Assembly (NCBI RefSeq): GCF_004803695.1
Contig: NZ_CP039393.1
Location: 2,852,001-2,916,000, forward strand
Direction: 5' to 3'
From: Muribaculum gordoncarteri
GTDB lineage: Bacteria; Bacteroidota; Bacteroidia; Bacteroidales; Muribaculaceae
Length of the DNA stretch: 64,000 bases
Part shown: positions 44,176 to 54,600 of the stretch, piece by piece
Numbering within the stretch: the first letter of the stretch is position 1
How the letters are laid out: each line of letters begins with the position of its first letter
Notes under the pieces: generated by a model
What the model was told of the DNA's origin: nothing
The model's database searches: none
What the model saw: the letters and a program-made list of their open reading frames with translations, nothing else
Position numbers and translations under genes: made by a program

Positions 44176-46272
44176 ATGTCCCGATTAAAGCTATTTTTGT
44201 TCGTCACACTACTGATGACGAACATCAACCATCTATTATCAGCACCTATATCTGTTCGTGACAGTCTGCAGCGTGAACTATCCCGGTCAAAAACCGTTGC
44301 CGACAGTCTGAACATAATGTATAATATATTCGACATTACACCACGCAAGGATCAAAAGGAAATAGGTAATGAACTTTACGAATTTGCCAAGGCAAACAAG
44401 CTCTACGATGTACAGCTTGACATACTTCGTAATCTCTCAAACCTATATCTGATCGCACCGTCCGATTCGATGCACAAAGTGCTAATAGCCGAAACCGAAC
44501 TCGTTCCTGAGAGCGATGACAAGAAAATGACAAAACTTTTTCTTGAAATAGCGCTTAACGCCAAACAAGCAAGCAACGCAACCGAAGCCGAGCGCCAGTA
44601 CCGACTGCGCGAGCTTATGAAAGAATACAACGAAGAACCCAGCAACGACCTGTACGACCGCATACGCCAACTCTTCAACCTATGCATATATCTTGGAACC
44701 ACAACCCACGGTGAGCTATATGTCGACTATGCCAACAAGCTAATAAACCTCATCAATCGACTGCCCCAGGAATATAACCCGCTACGCAATATGTACTATT
44801 CGCAGATGGGGCCGATATACACAGCCAATAACCAGTATGTTCAGGCTATAGCCGCCGATAAGGAGCAGCTGAAGATTGTCAAAGAACTTGAAAAACGTTA
44901 TCACAGTCAAGGACGACGCTACAGGAATTACGACGCAAACTACTATAACGTTTATCGTCGCATGCTCAGCAACTACTCGGTGCTCTCGCCCGAAGAGATC
45001 GAGGACTACAACAATCAGATAAACGCGATATCACGCCGCAATTCGACCATCAGAAACGACATCATGCACAATCAGCGCAGCACCATATACTATCTTATGG
45101 CGACAAAGCGCTACAAGGAAGCCCTGCATCTGTTGAAAAAGCAGATCGACAATCCCGTCAACGCACAGCATAGGCGTCAATTCCTCAAGCTGATGATGGA
45201 GGCTGCCGGCGCGATAAACGACAAGGAGTCACTCCTTGAAGCCACAATGGCCTACAACAAGCAGCTTGAAGAGTACAACAAGCTGAAAGCCGCCGAAATA
45301 TACAAGGAACTTCAGATAAAATTTGACATAAACGAGCTGCGCAACCGCAATGTCGAGCTTGAACTTGAGATGCGAAACTCCGAACTGGAGTCCAACCGCA
45401 AGCTACTGCGCGTCGTCATTACAGCGGGTATCATCCTGCTGGTAATGCTCGTAATAGCTATATGGCTATATCTCAGGACAAGACGACTTGCCAAGAATCT
45501 CGAAAAATCACGCGAAAAGCTGCAACGGGAACAGGAAAACCTCATCACGGCGCAACAGGAGCTAATCGAGGCCCGCAACCAGGCCGAGAGCGCCAACAAG
45601 ATGAAAACCCAGTTCATCAGAAACATGCGTCACGAAATCCGCACCCCGTTGAGCGCCGTCATAGGATTCTCGCAACTTATTGTCGACAGCATACCCGAAA
45701 AATATCGAGGCGACATGGAACGCTATTCCGACATAATCATGATCAACAACGAAATGATTCTCACGCTCATAAACGATGTGCTTGATACCGCCGGAATGGA
45801 AACGGGAACAATTAAGCTTGACCCCAAACCCACATCGCTACAGCAAATATGTTCGATAGCCATAAGCGTGGTCGAGCACCTCGCCAACCCCGGAGTAATC
45901 ATGAAGTTTGAAAACGAAGGCGATAAAGACTTCGTTCTCAACACCGATGCCGCCCGTGTCGAGCAAGTTCTCATAAACCTTCTCAAAAATGCCACAAAAT
46001 TTACATCTCGGGGCTCGATAACTTTGGGATACAAAGTAGACAAGGAAAATAAACAGGTGGTATTCTCGGTTACCGATACGGGAATAGGCATCCCGGCCGA
46101 CAAGATGAAGATGATATTCAACCGATTTGAGAAAGTCAACAACTTCTCACAAGGCTCAGGACTCGGATTGCATATATGCCGACTTATAGCCAACATGGTT
46201 AACGGTGAAGTGTGCATCGACCCCAACTACCGCAACGGAGCCCGATTCCTGTTCATCCATCCCATTGTCTAA
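44176..46272 (+). CDS. Sensor histidine kinase with periplasmic TPR-like region
   Basis: This 698-residue membrane kinase has an N-terminal signal/anchor and a long helical tetratricopeptide-like region (about 30-410). A membrane helix follows at about 414-435 (VVITAGIILLVMLVIAIWLY) and a coiled coil at about 440-475. The H-box has phospho-acceptor His486 (MRHEIRTPLSAVIGF), and the ATPase domain carries VTDTGIGIP and GSGLGLHICRL. No receiver domain or response regulator is encoded next to it, so it is an orphan. The TPR region suggests it senses a protein or peptide partner. Confidence 0.92.
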   Translation: MSRLKLFLFVTLLMTNINHLLSAPISVRDSLQRELSRSKTVADSLNIMYNIFDITPRKDQKEIGNELYEFAKANKLYDVQLDILRNLSNLYLIAPSDSMHKVLIAETELVPESDDKKMTKLFLEIALNAKQASNATEAERQYRLRELMKEYNEEPSNDLYDRIRQLFNLCIYLGTTTHGELYVDYANKLINLINRLPQEYNPLRNMYYSQMGPIYTANNQYVQAIAADKEQLKIVKELEKRYHSQGRRYRNYDANYYNVYRRMLSNYSVLSPEEIEDYNNQINAISRRNSTIRNDIMHNQRSTIYYLMATKRYKEALHLLKKQIDNPVNAQHRRQFLKLMMEAAGAINDKESLLEATMAYNKQLEEYNKLKAAEIYKELQIKFDINELRNRNVELELEMRNSELESNRKLLRVVITAGIILLVMLVIAIWLYLRTRRLAKNLEKSREKLQREQENLITAQQELIEARNQAESANKMKTQFIRNMRHEIRTPLSAVIGFSQLIVDSIPEKYRGDMERYSDIIMINNEMILTLINDVLDTAGMETGTIKLDPKPTSLQQICSIAISVVEHLANPGVIMKFENEGDKDFVLNTDAARVEQVLINLLKNATKFTSRGSITLGYKVDKENKQVVFSVTDTGIGIPADKMKMIFNRFEKVNNFSQGSGLGLHICRLIANMVNGEVCIDPNYRNGARFLFIHPIV

Positions 46273-46274
46273 GC

Positions 46275-46982
46275 CTACATCTTGATTATAGGCCATCGGT
46301 AAGCTTTGAGCTTGCGTTCAAGCTCGGCGGCACGCCCCGAACAAAGTTTGTCACATATCGCATGGAAGCGCTTGGAGTGTGACATCTCCTCAAGATGCGC
46401 GAGCTCGTGACACACTATGTAGTCACGCAGCTCCTGAGGCATGAACACAAGCACGTAACTCAGATGTATAACGCCTGAACCGCTGCAGCGGCCCAGCGTG
46501 GAATGTCCTCGCATTATTCCCCACTCCGCCGGGCGGCGATTCAGTTCCGCAGCCAGCTTGCGGGCTCCGGGCAGCAACACCTTGTCGGCAACCTTCAGTG
46601 CAATGCGGCACATAATCCTGCTTATGGCACGCTTCACATCGATGTCGTCCATGTCGAGCGACACACCCACCTCAATAAAGGCCCTCGGCATCATTATCGA
46701 GCCAAGCACCTTTCCGGGGCAAACGCTTTGTCGCCTGATTTCAAAGGTTATACCTTCAAATTCCATGACTCCTTCACGGTAAGTGACATCCTTGCGCAAC
46801 GACATAAGTCGTGGCGTAAAACGCTCTATTGTCCTCAAAATTTCATTGAAATCCATCCCCGCAGGAGCCGATACACTCACAATGCCGTCCTTCCATCGCG
46901 CACTGATGCGTGACGTGTTGTTGCGAAACGCTATTCTCACCGTTCCCAAATCGGGAAATTCGACAAGCTTTGCCTCACTCAT
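46275..46982 (-). CDS. YgjP-like metal-dependent hydrolase (DUF45)
   Basis: This 235-residue protein of the M48-like YgjP/DUF45 family carries the zinc motif HELAHLEEMSHSKRFH (HExxH plus a downstream His). E. coli YgjP has been annotated as a UTP pyrophosphatase; protease activity is also proposed, so function is open. Its ATG overlaps the nadK stop (ATGA), and the gene ends the minus-strand operon CBS protein-nadK-ygjP. It lies 2 bases from the convergent kinase gene. Confidence 0.88.
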   Translation of the reverse strand: MSEAKLVEFPDLGTVRIAFRNNTSRISARWKDGIVSVSAPAGMDFNEILRTIERFTPRLMSLRKDVTYREGVMEFEGITFEIRRQSVCPGKVLGSIMMPRAFIEVGVSLDMDDIDVKRAISRIMCRIALKVADKVLLPGARKLAAELNRRPAEWGIMRGHSTLGRCSGSGVIHLSYVLVFMPQELRDYIVCHELAHLEEMSHSKRFHAICDKLCSGRAAELERKLKAYRWPIIKM

Positions 46983-47848
46983 CTTTTGTCAATGCCCCAA
47001 AGCAATTTGTCGCGCAACGTGTCGGAAAAATGGTGGTCCTGGCTTTGAATAACTTTTGTCACGAAAGGCGCACGCCTCATCGTCACGGTTGTTCCGGCGG
47101 CAAGGCTCACCGAACGACCGTCAAGACTCAGTCGATAGGCATCCGACCGTGAATGTGTCGTGACCGAAAACACGCTGTCATCGCTGACAACAAGCGGCCT
47201 CATGGTCAACGAATGGGCGGCAATGGGCGATATGGCCCACACAGGTGCCGAAGGCTCCAATATCGGTCCGCCCACCGACAGATTATAACCGGTCGAACCG
47301 GTAGGTGTCGATACTATCAATCCGTCGCCCCGGTAATTGGCGAGCAATACATCGCCTATTCGGGCCTCCATGTCGATCATCGACGATGTATCCTGCTTCA
47401 GAATGGCCACCTCATTAAGTGCGTAAGGCCATCCGTCAACATCGGTTTCAGCACAATCGACCTCAATCATCGTGCGTGAATCTATGCGGTGGTTTCCGTT
47501 GAATACGCATTCAAGGCATTTGCCCACATCGCTTATTCTCACATCGGCAAGATATCCCAGATGCCCGGTGTTTATTCCCAATATCGGAATCTCCTTTTTC
47601 CCCACCCATTGCGCGGTGCGCAGGAAAGTTCCGTCACCGCCGAGGCTTAAGGCAATGGCGGCCGAAAAATCGTCGCCCTCTATCACATCGTTTATTTTTG
47701 GAGGCGTAGGCAACACCTTACACAGATAACGGTAGAACGAAGCCTCAATCTCAACCCAGGCATTATGCGTCGACAGCAACTCAAAAAGCGCCGAAAGCTC
47801 TTCAAGATGCTCTTCCTGGTAACTGTTGCCGTAAACCGCTATTCTCAT
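46979..47848 (-). CDS. nadK: NAD kinase
   Basis: This 289-residue enzyme makes NADP from NAD and ATP. The GGDG motif (LSLGGDGTFLRTA, about 70-82) and the second conserved block DGLIVSTPTGSTGYNLSVGGP are diagnostic; the ALNEVAILK segment is also typical. It lies between the CBS-domain gene and ygjP on the minus strand, with pdxJ divergent, a gene order I associate with Bacteroidales. Confidence 0.96.
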   Translation of the reverse strand: MRIAVYGNSYQEEHLEELSALFELLSTHNAWVEIEASFYRYLCKVLPTPPKINDVIEGDDFSAAIALSLGGDGTFLRTAQWVGKKEIPILGINTGHLGYLADVRISDVGKCLECVFNGNHRIDSRTMIEVDCAETDVDGWPYALNEVAILKQDTSSMIDMEARIGDVLLANYRGDGLIVSTPTGSTGYNLSVGGPILEPSAPVWAISPIAAHSLTMRPLVVSDDSVFSVTTHSRSDAYRLSLDGRSVSLAAGTTVTMRRAPFVTKVIQSQDHHFSDTLRDKLLWGIDKR

Positions 47849-47875
47849 AACATCAATATCCGTTTAATTCTTATG

Positions 47876-48532
47876 TCACACCTCCAGATAGTGCAACAAG
47901 GCGTTCACCCTCTCGGCAAGATCCGAATTTACAAGTCCCGGCGTGCCGCCCATTTCAACCGTGTCATATCCGTAACGCTGAAGCGAGCGTGCCACCGACT
48001 CTCCGCGACTGTGGTTGACACGCAACTGCACTGTCGTGGGGCTGTCGGGTGCCGTGCCGGCTGTAACATTAAGATTAAGCAGATGCGCGTCGGCATCCTC
48101 AACGGCATGCGCTATGGCCGATGCACTGTATTGGCTCGGACGACAGGTTATGGTCAATTCAGTGGATTCATCAACCTGAGGGAAAAGCCGCGCTACCGAC
48201 CTGATAATCGACTCTCGGTCGACAGCTCCTATGTAATCGCCGGTAAGGTCGTCGACAACAGGGAATATCGAAGCCTGCTCATCGACCATTCGCCACAACA
48301 GCAGCGGCATTGGGGTGGACGCAATTACCGGCTTCATAACGGTGACCGCATCGCCTACACTCTCCATAGCATAAAGCGGTGCCGAGTCGCTAACCAAGCC
48401 TATATACACCCCGTCGTCAACCACCGGGAGAATGTGACGGCCTGCGTTACGCATCTCTTCAAGACCCTCTCTATAGGTAGTAGCCGAGCGTAAAGGTACA
48501 ATTTGTGTCGATATGGCGTCTTTTGCTGTCAA
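47876..48532 (-). CDS. CBS-domain protein with ACT-like C-terminus
   Basis: This 218-residue protein has tandem CBS domains (about 5-55 and 65-118), which bind adenine nucleotides, and an ACT-like domain at about 125-205 (TCRPSQYSASAIAHAVEDADA). The layout is AcuB-like. No in-frame ATG occurs before residue 27, inside the first CBS domain, so the TTG at 48532 is the best start. It is transcribed ahead of nadK; adenine-nucleotide sensing next to NADP synthesis is suggestive, but that link is inference. Confidence 0.85.
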   Translation of the reverse strand: MTAKDAISTQIVPLRSATTYREGLEEMRNAGRHILPVVDDGVYIGLVSDSAPLYAMESVGDAVTVMKPVIASTPMPLLLWRMVDEQASIFPVVDDLTGDYIGAVDRESIIRSVARLFPQVDESTELTITCRPSQYSASAIAHAVEDADAHLLNLNVTAGTAPDSPTTVQLRVNHSRGESVARSLQRYGYDTVEMGGTPGLVNSDLAERVNALLHYLEV

Positions 48533-48560
48533 AACTTTTCGCTTTCTTATTTATTCTGAT

Positions 48561-48568
48561 TACTTTTG
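48561..48568 (+). promoter_or_regulatory. pdxJ -7 box
   Basis: TACTTTTG fits TAnnTTTG. The leader to the pdxJ ATG would be about 90 bases. A minus-strand TATATTTG for the CBS operon lies at 48589-48596, so the two start regions face each other and the transcripts would overlap by a few bases. Confidence 0.6.
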
Positions 48569-48582
48569 TAGTCGCTATTTTT

Positions 48583-48624
48583 AGCTTACAAATATAAGAA
48601 TTTTATTCCACACTAAAGTAAGCT
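48583..48624 (+). promoter_or_regulatory. Stem-loop in the pdxJ leader
   Basis: AGCTTAC (48583-48589) pairs with GTAAGCT (48618-48624), extended by A-T pairs, around a 28-base loop. The second arm is followed by TTTAATAA. Possible weak attenuator or leader structure; it also overlaps the divergent promoter. Confidence 0.35.
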
Positions 48625-48666
48625 TTTAATAATAACAACACTTTACTACTATTAGAGGTAAAAAAG

Positions 48667-49380
48667 ATGACTAATTTAAGTGTAAATATCAACAAAATAG
48701 CCACCTTGCGAAATGCAAGAGGTGAGAATGTGCCTAACGTGGAGCAAGTTGCTATTGATTGCGAATCATTCGGAGCCAACGGTATAACCGTACATCCGCG
48801 CCCCGACGAGCGTCACATCCGTCATGACGATGTATTTGCCCTACGCCCGCTTGTTAAAACTGAATTCAACATTGAGGGATATCCTTCTCCGGAGTTCTTG
48901 GATCTCGTTCTAAAAGTGAAACCCGAACAAGTGACCCTTGTACCCGATGCTCCCGATGCAATAACGTCAAGCGCAGGATGGAACGTAAAGGAAAACATGG
49001 AATTCCTGACTGACATAGTCGATCGCCTTCGTGATGCCGGAATACGTTCATCGATATTCGTGGACACCGATATTGAAAACATAAAAAACGCCGCAGCCAC
49101 AGGCGCCGACCGCGTGGAGCTGTACACCAAGCCCTATGCCGACTTGTATCCCACCAATCCCGAAAAAGCGGTGGCTCCCTTCGTCGAAGCAAGCCGCGCA
49201 GCCCACAAGGCAGGTCTTGGCGTAAATGCAGGTCACGACCTCAGCCTCGCCAACCTGAAGTTCTTCCACGAGCGTGTACCGTTTCTCAACGAAGTGTCGA
49301 TAGGACATGCGCTGATTTCCGATGCCCTCTATCTCGGACTGAAAGAAACAATCAGGCAATACAAGGAGTGCCTTGCCTGA
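48667..49380 (+). CDS. pdxJ: Pyridoxine 5'-phosphate synthase
   Basis: This 237-residue TIM-barrel enzyme condenses 3-amino-1-phosphoacetone with deoxyxylulose phosphate to make pyridoxine phosphate (vitamin B6). Conserved blocks: [48 protein letters not shown] and [14 protein letters not shown] good ribosome site (AGAGGTAAAAAAG) precedes the ATG. exbB follows after 44 bases. Confidence 0.97.
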   Translation: MTNLSVNINKIATLRNARGENVPNVEQVAIDCESFGANGITVHPRPDERHIRHDDVFALRPLVKTEFNIEGYPSPEFLDLVLKVKPEQVTLVPDAPDAITSSAGWNVKENMEFLTDIVDRLRDAGIRSSIFVDTDIENIKNAAATGADRVELYTKPYADLYPTNPEKAVAPFVEASRAAHKAGLGVNAGHDLSLANLKFFHERVPFLNEVSIGHALISDALYLGLKETIRQYKECLA

Positions 49381-49424
49381 GATAACAAATCCTCTACAAG
49401 AATTCATCACAATAAATATATTTC

Positions 49425-50228
49425 ATGTCAACCCTAAACTCGCTTATCTCACAGGTATTCGATGCTGCAACCCACATCATATCCACGGTTGCAAATAGCG
49501 CATCGACCGTAACAGGCATTATTAAAGCCCAAGTACCCGACACGCTGACCGACACCGTAACCACGACTGCCGAAGTGGTGGAGAGCATTCCGGCTCCCGA
49601 GCCCGTTGAGCTTTCAGTGTGGGAATTGTGTCTTAAAGGTGGATTCATAATGATTCCGTTGGCCCTCCTTTCCATAATATGCATATACATATTCATTGAA
49701 CGCTATATCGTACTGCGCCGCGCCAACCGCGAAGACGCATCGTTCATGAAGCGCATAAAGGACTACATCCATGAGGGCGAGATCGAGAGCGCGAAAAATC
49801 TTTGCAAGAAGAACGGTTCGCCCTACGCCCGACTGATATTAAAGGGCATAAGCCGAATAGGACGCCCGATGAACGATGTGCTTGTAGCAATCGAGAACAC
49901 CGGCAACCTTGAGATAGCCAATCTCGGAAAAGGACTGCCCTGGCTCGCAACAACCGCTGCGGGAGCGCCCATGCTCGGATTCCTCGGAACGGTAATAGGT
50001 ATGGTCGAGGCATTCTTCTCGCTTGCAAGCGCAGGCTCGGCCGCCAATATCGGCGTACTTGCCGGAGGTATCTATGAAGCGCTTGTCACTACCGTAGCAG
50101 GTCTTGTGGTAGGTATTATCGCTCTGTTTGCCTACAACTACCTTGTGTCACGCATCAACGGCGTCATGAAGCTTCTTGAGGGTAAGACTATGGAATTCAT
50201 GGATTTGCTCAACGAGCCGGCCCAATAA
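49425..50228 (+). CDS. exbB: ExbB/TolQ-type proton channel
   Basis: This 267-residue inner-membrane protein powers TonB- or Tol-dependent transport with the proton gradient. After a long N-terminal region come three membrane helices (about 72-92, PLALLSIICIYIFIERYIV; then LATTAAGAPMLGFLGTVIGM and GIYEALVTTVAGLVVGIIAL), the MotA/TolQ/ExbB hallmark. It heads the exbB-exbD-tonB-like set, whose genes are separated by only 14 and 36 bases. Confidence 0.94.
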   Translation: MSTLNSLISQVFDAATHIISTVANSASTVTGIIKAQVPDTLTDTVTTTAEVVESIPAPEPVELSVWELCLKGGFIMIPLALLSIICIYIFIERYIVLRRANREDASFMKRIKDYIHEGEIESAKNLCKKNGSPYARLILKGISRIGRPMNDVLVAIENTGNLEIANLGKGLPWLATTAAGAPMLGFLGTVIGMVEAFFSLASAGSAANIGVLAGGIYEALVTTVAGLVVGIIALFAYNYLVSRINGVMKLLEGKTMEFMDLLNEPAQ

Positions 50229-50242
50229 AAACGCAACCAGTC

Positions 50243-50692
50243 ATGGCACTTAGACGACCCCACGACATGATGGCGATGTTTTCGATGGCATCAATGACCG
50301 ATGTCATCTTCCTTCTGCTCATCTTCTTCATGGTCACTTCCACATTCGTTTTCCCTACGGCTCTTGAAGTGAATCTGCCCCAAAGCTCCGAGCAGACAGC
50401 CATCAAACCCGGCACAAGGGTGTATATCGACAAGGAGCATCGGCTCTACGCATCATTTGGCGACGAGGAGCCTCAGGCTATCGAGCCTGAAGCTCTGTTG
50501 GCATTCCTCCAGCTTGCCCAGAAGAGCGAGCCCGAAAGCTTCATTGCCATATACGCCGACGAAGAGGTACCCTACGGAAAGATTGTTGAGGTTCTTGACA
50601 TGGGAGCCCGCAACAACCTCAAGATGGTGCTTGCCACCAAACCTACACAAACTACACCGTCAGCGGCCGCAAACCCGCAACCGCTTCAATAA
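50243..50692 (+). CDS. exbD: ExbD/TolR-type stator protein
   Basis: This 149-residue protein has one membrane helix (about 13-33, MTDVIFLLLIFFMVTSTFVF) carrying the proton-accepting Asp, followed by a periplasmic domain with AIEPEALLAFLQ and ESFIAIYADEEVPYGKIVE. The C-terminus is Pro/Ala/Thr-rich. It forms the stator with the ExbB-like protein just upstream. Confidence 0.93.
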   Translation: MALRRPHDMMAMFSMASMTDVIFLLLIFFMVTSTFVFPTALEVNLPQSSEQTAIKPGTRVYIDKEHRLYASFGDEEPQAIEPEALLAFLQLAQKSEPESFIAIYADEEVPYGKIVEVLDMGARNNLKMVLATKPTQTTPSAAANPQPLQ

Positions 50693-50728
50693 ATATAACG
50701 CTCAAAACAACAACACCTCTCACGCACG

Positions 50729-51532
50729 ATGAAACAATCACAGAAAGATCGCATCATAGCCGGAGTCGGAACAGCCGTGTTTCACATAATCGTCGCGGCT
50801 ATACTGCTCCTGGTCTACTTGCATTATAGCGGAGAGGCCGAAGAACGCCGCTGGCCTCCCGAGGACACAAGCGAAATCGTATTCGGAGGAGAATATGTGA
50901 TGTTGGGCGACATCCAGCAGGAAGTGGCACAGACCGACAACACACCGGCACCCGCCGAAGCGGTGAACGCCCCGTCGCATTCGGGTCAGGACATGACCAA
51001 CGAAGGACTGCCATCCGACGAAGCTGCTCCGTTGACAACAAGCCAGCAGGAATCGCCGATGAAGGAGCAGGCGAAACCGAAACCCGCACCAACAGGCCCC
51101 ACAAAAGAGGAACTTGCCGAACGTGAGCGGGTTAAGCGCGAGAAAGAACGCGCCGAAAAGCAATCCAAGATAAGCGACCGACTCAAAAGCGGCTTCTCAG
51201 GAAAGAAAGGCTCAGGCAAGACCGGCTCGCCCAACGGAAACTCGACAACCGGGGCTGTGAGCGGAATGCCGGGACACAACCTCAAGGGCCGCACGGCCGA
51301 GTCATGGGGCCGCCCGAGCAGTACGCTCAGCGGAACGATACGCATACGCGTAAGCGTCAACCGACAGGGTAGGGTGGTTGGCAATCCCACCTATGTGGGA
51401 GGTAGCGGACCGGCGGCAGCCAACAGCGCCACTCGCCGAAGCTGCATCGAGGCATCGCGCAACTCACGGTTCTCGGTCGACCTCGACGCCCAGGCCGAAC
51501 AGGTGGGCATCATCACATGGAACTTTGAATAA
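50729..51532 (+). CDS. TonB/TolA-like energy-transducing protein
   Basis: This 267-residue protein has one N-terminal membrane anchor (about 10-33, GVGTAVFHIIVAAILLLVYL). A long proline/glutamine/lysine-rich periplasmic linker follows (about 60-175), then a small C-terminal TonB-like domain (IRIRVSVNRQGRVVGNPTY, ending IITWNFE). It probably couples the ExbB/ExbD pair to outer-membrane receptors or to a Tol-type envelope complex. The linker has a KREKERAEKQ coiled-coil-like stretch, as in TolA. The last gene of the set; no terminator is obvious. Confidence 0.88.
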   Translation: MKQSQKDRIIAGVGTAVFHIIVAAILLLVYLHYSGEAEERRWPPEDTSEIVFGGEYVMLGDIQQEVAQTDNTPAPAEAVNAPSHSGQDMTNEGLPSDEAAPLTTSQQESPMKEQAKPKPAPTGPTKEELAERERVKREKERAEKQSKISDRLKSGFSGKKGSGKTGSPNGNSTTGAVSGMPGHNLKGRTAESWGRPSSTLSGTIRIRVSVNRQGRVVGNPTYVGGSGPAAANSATRRSCIEASRNSRFSVDLDAQAEQVGIITWNFE

Positions 51533-51600
51533 TCGTTAAAGTTAAATCACGATATTCACATTTACACCCTCCGAAGCGGCATTATACCGAGATAAATACT

Positions 51601-51608
51601 TATCTTTG
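51601..51608 (+). promoter_or_regulatory. -7 box of the DUF2723 gene
   Basis: TATCTTTG lies 51 bases before the ATG at 51659. Confidence 0.65.
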
Positions 51609-51658
51609 CGTGTTTATTTTGGCTGACAGGCCTTTATTGTCACATTTTTCCCTAACGG

Positions 51659-54600
51659 ATGAAACAATATCGCATACTAAACAACTCGCTCGGATGGCTG
51701 ATGTTTGTAATCGCAGCCGTCACCTATCTGCTCACACTCGAGCCCACCGCGAGCTACTGGGACTGCCCAGAATTCATATCACAAGGTTATAAACTTGAAA
51801 TCGGACACCCGCCGGGCAACCCGATATTCATGCTTGCCGCACGATTCTTCGTCAACTTCGCACCCGACGCCCAGCATGTGGCAATAGCAGTCAACACAAT
51901 GTCGGCGTTATTGAGCGCAGGCACCATCCTGTTGCTCTTCTGGACCATCACCCACCTTGTCAAGAGGCTGATTGTCAATGATGATGCGACAAAGGTGTCA
52001 CTCACCCAGATGCTTGCCATATTCGGTTCAGGTGTATGCGGTGCGCTTGTATATACTTGGAGCGACACCTTCTGGTTCTCGGCCGTAGAGGGTGAGGTTT
52101 ACGCCTTTTCATCGTTCTGTACCGCCTTGGTGTTTTGGCTCATCCTCAAGTGGGAAAACAGGGCCGACCAGCCTCACAGCGACCGTTACCTCGTACTCAT
52201 TGCCTACGTAATCGGCATATCGATTGCCGTGCACCTGCTCAACCTGCTCTGTATTCCGGCAATCGTGCTTGTGTTCTACTATAAGAAATTCAAGAACCCC
52301 GACGGCAAGGGCTCGCTCATTGCACTGCTCGTGTCGTTTGTAATCGTGGCACTGATTCTCTACGGACTCGTTCCCGGATTCATCGAGATGGCACAGTATT
52401 GCGAGCTGTTGTTTGTCAACGTATTCGGAATGGGCTACAACAGCGGAGCATTGGCCTACACCATCATTGCATTGGGCATGATGATATGGGCTGTCTATGA
52501 GCTTTACCGTCAGCGCAATGAGAAGCTGATGAAGCTATCATTCTTCCTTGCGGTATTCCTGTCGGGTATAACCTTCATCGGCGACGGGTGGTTGATTCCC
52601 GTAGTGCTGCTCGGCGCTTTGCTCTACTACCTGTTTGTCTATCTCAAGAAGATACCCGTGCGCATCTTCAATGTGATATTGTTGAGCATAACGGTAATCT
52701 TCATCGGCTACTCCTCCTATGCGTTGCTGCTCATACGTTCATCGGCCAACACGCCCATGAATCAGAATGCGCCCGACAACGTATTCGACCTCAGCTCCTA
52801 TCTTAACCGAGAGCAGTATGGCGACCGTCCGCTGCTTTACGGCAACACATTCAATTCGGGCATAGTCTACGAAGTCGATGCCTCAGGCCAGCCCAAGGCC
52901 ATGAAGGAAGAGGGTAAGGTACTCTACGGCAAGAGCGTAAAGACATCGCCCGACGACCCCGACCGTTACGAAGTGATCGGTCACAAGAGTGAGTATGTCA
53001 TGACTCCCGAGCTCAACATGCTATTCCCGCGAATGTATGACGGAAAATATGCAGGCGCCTACAAGGACTGGACCGGAATGAAGGGCAAGCCCGTTACGGT
53101 GACAACCGCTGTCGACCAGAACGGAAATCCCTATCCCGGCAATCAGCAGACCCGCATAAAGCCTACATTCCTGGAAAACCTTCAGTTCTTCTTCAACTAC
53201 CAGCTCAACCACATGTACTGGCGTTACTTCCTGTGGAACTTTGCAGGACGACAGAACGACATACAGGGTAACGGTGAGGTGACCCACGGTAACTGGATAT
53301 CGGGCATCCCCTTCATCGACAATCCCCGCCTCGGCGACCAGTCGCTGCTTCCCGAACCCCTCGGCAAGGGCAACAAGGGACACAACGTGTTCTATATGCT
53401 GCCGCTTCTGCTCGGTATAATAGGAATCGGCTGGCAGTCATTCACTTCAAAGCGTGGCATCGAGCAATTCTGGGTGGTTGCATTCCTCTTCTTCATGACC
53501 GGAATAGCCATCGTGCTTTACCTGAACCAGACACCCAACCAGCCCCGTGAGCGTGACTACGCATTTGCCGGATCGTTCTACGCATTTGCAATATGGGTGG
53601 GCATGGGAGTCGCCGGTATATGGCGACTGATTGTCAACGCCGTTGAATCCAAGAAAAAGCGTCCGGCGGCTTCGACTGTTGATTCGGAGGAAACTCCCTC
53701 ACAGCGCCGCACCGGCATAATAGCCGTGTCGATTGCATGCCTTATAGGCTTGATTGTTCCGTTACAGATGGTGTCGCAGACTTGGGACGACCACGACCGT
53801 TCGGGACGATATGCGGCACGTGACTTCGGTATGAATTACCTGTCAAGCGTCGAGCCAAACGGTATCATATTCACCAACGGCGACAATGATACATTCCCCT
53901 TGTGGTATGCCCAGGAAGTCGAGGGATTCCGCACCGATGTAAGAGTCGTAAACCTCTCCTACCTGACAACCGACTGGTATGTCAACCAGATGAAGTATCC
54001 GACCTATGACGCTGCGGCAATCGACATGATGGCTACGCCCGACAAATATGCCCACGACAAGCGACAATTCAACTACTTCCTCACTCCCGACACCGCCAAG
54101 GTAAACGCCCTGTCGGCGTTGAAGGCTCTCTATTCCGATGATTCCAACAAGAATTCATGGGGATTGTCGGAGTTCCGCTACCCCAACATGTACATTCCCG
54201 TCGACAAGGAAGCCGTAGTAAAGGAGGGTAGGGTGAGCGAAGATGAAGCAGCCGCTGTTGAGGAATACATTGATGTGAATCTTAGCGATGTGCCCGACGG
54301 AGGACTTTCGCTTAGCAATGTCATATCACTCGACATGATCGCCACCAATGCCGCAAACGGATGGAAACGACCCATCTACTTTGCGATGACTATTCCCGAC
54401 GACTACTATCTCAACTTGTCGCCCTACATGCGCTCGACCGGAATGGCCTACGAAGTTGGTCCGATAAAGAACCACGACTTCGACGGCTACACAATCGATG
54501 TAAACACCGACAAAGCCTATGACAATGTCGTGAACAAATTCCGTTGGGGAGGCATCGACAAAGCCAAGAGCGCCGACGACATATATCTCGACGAAACGGT

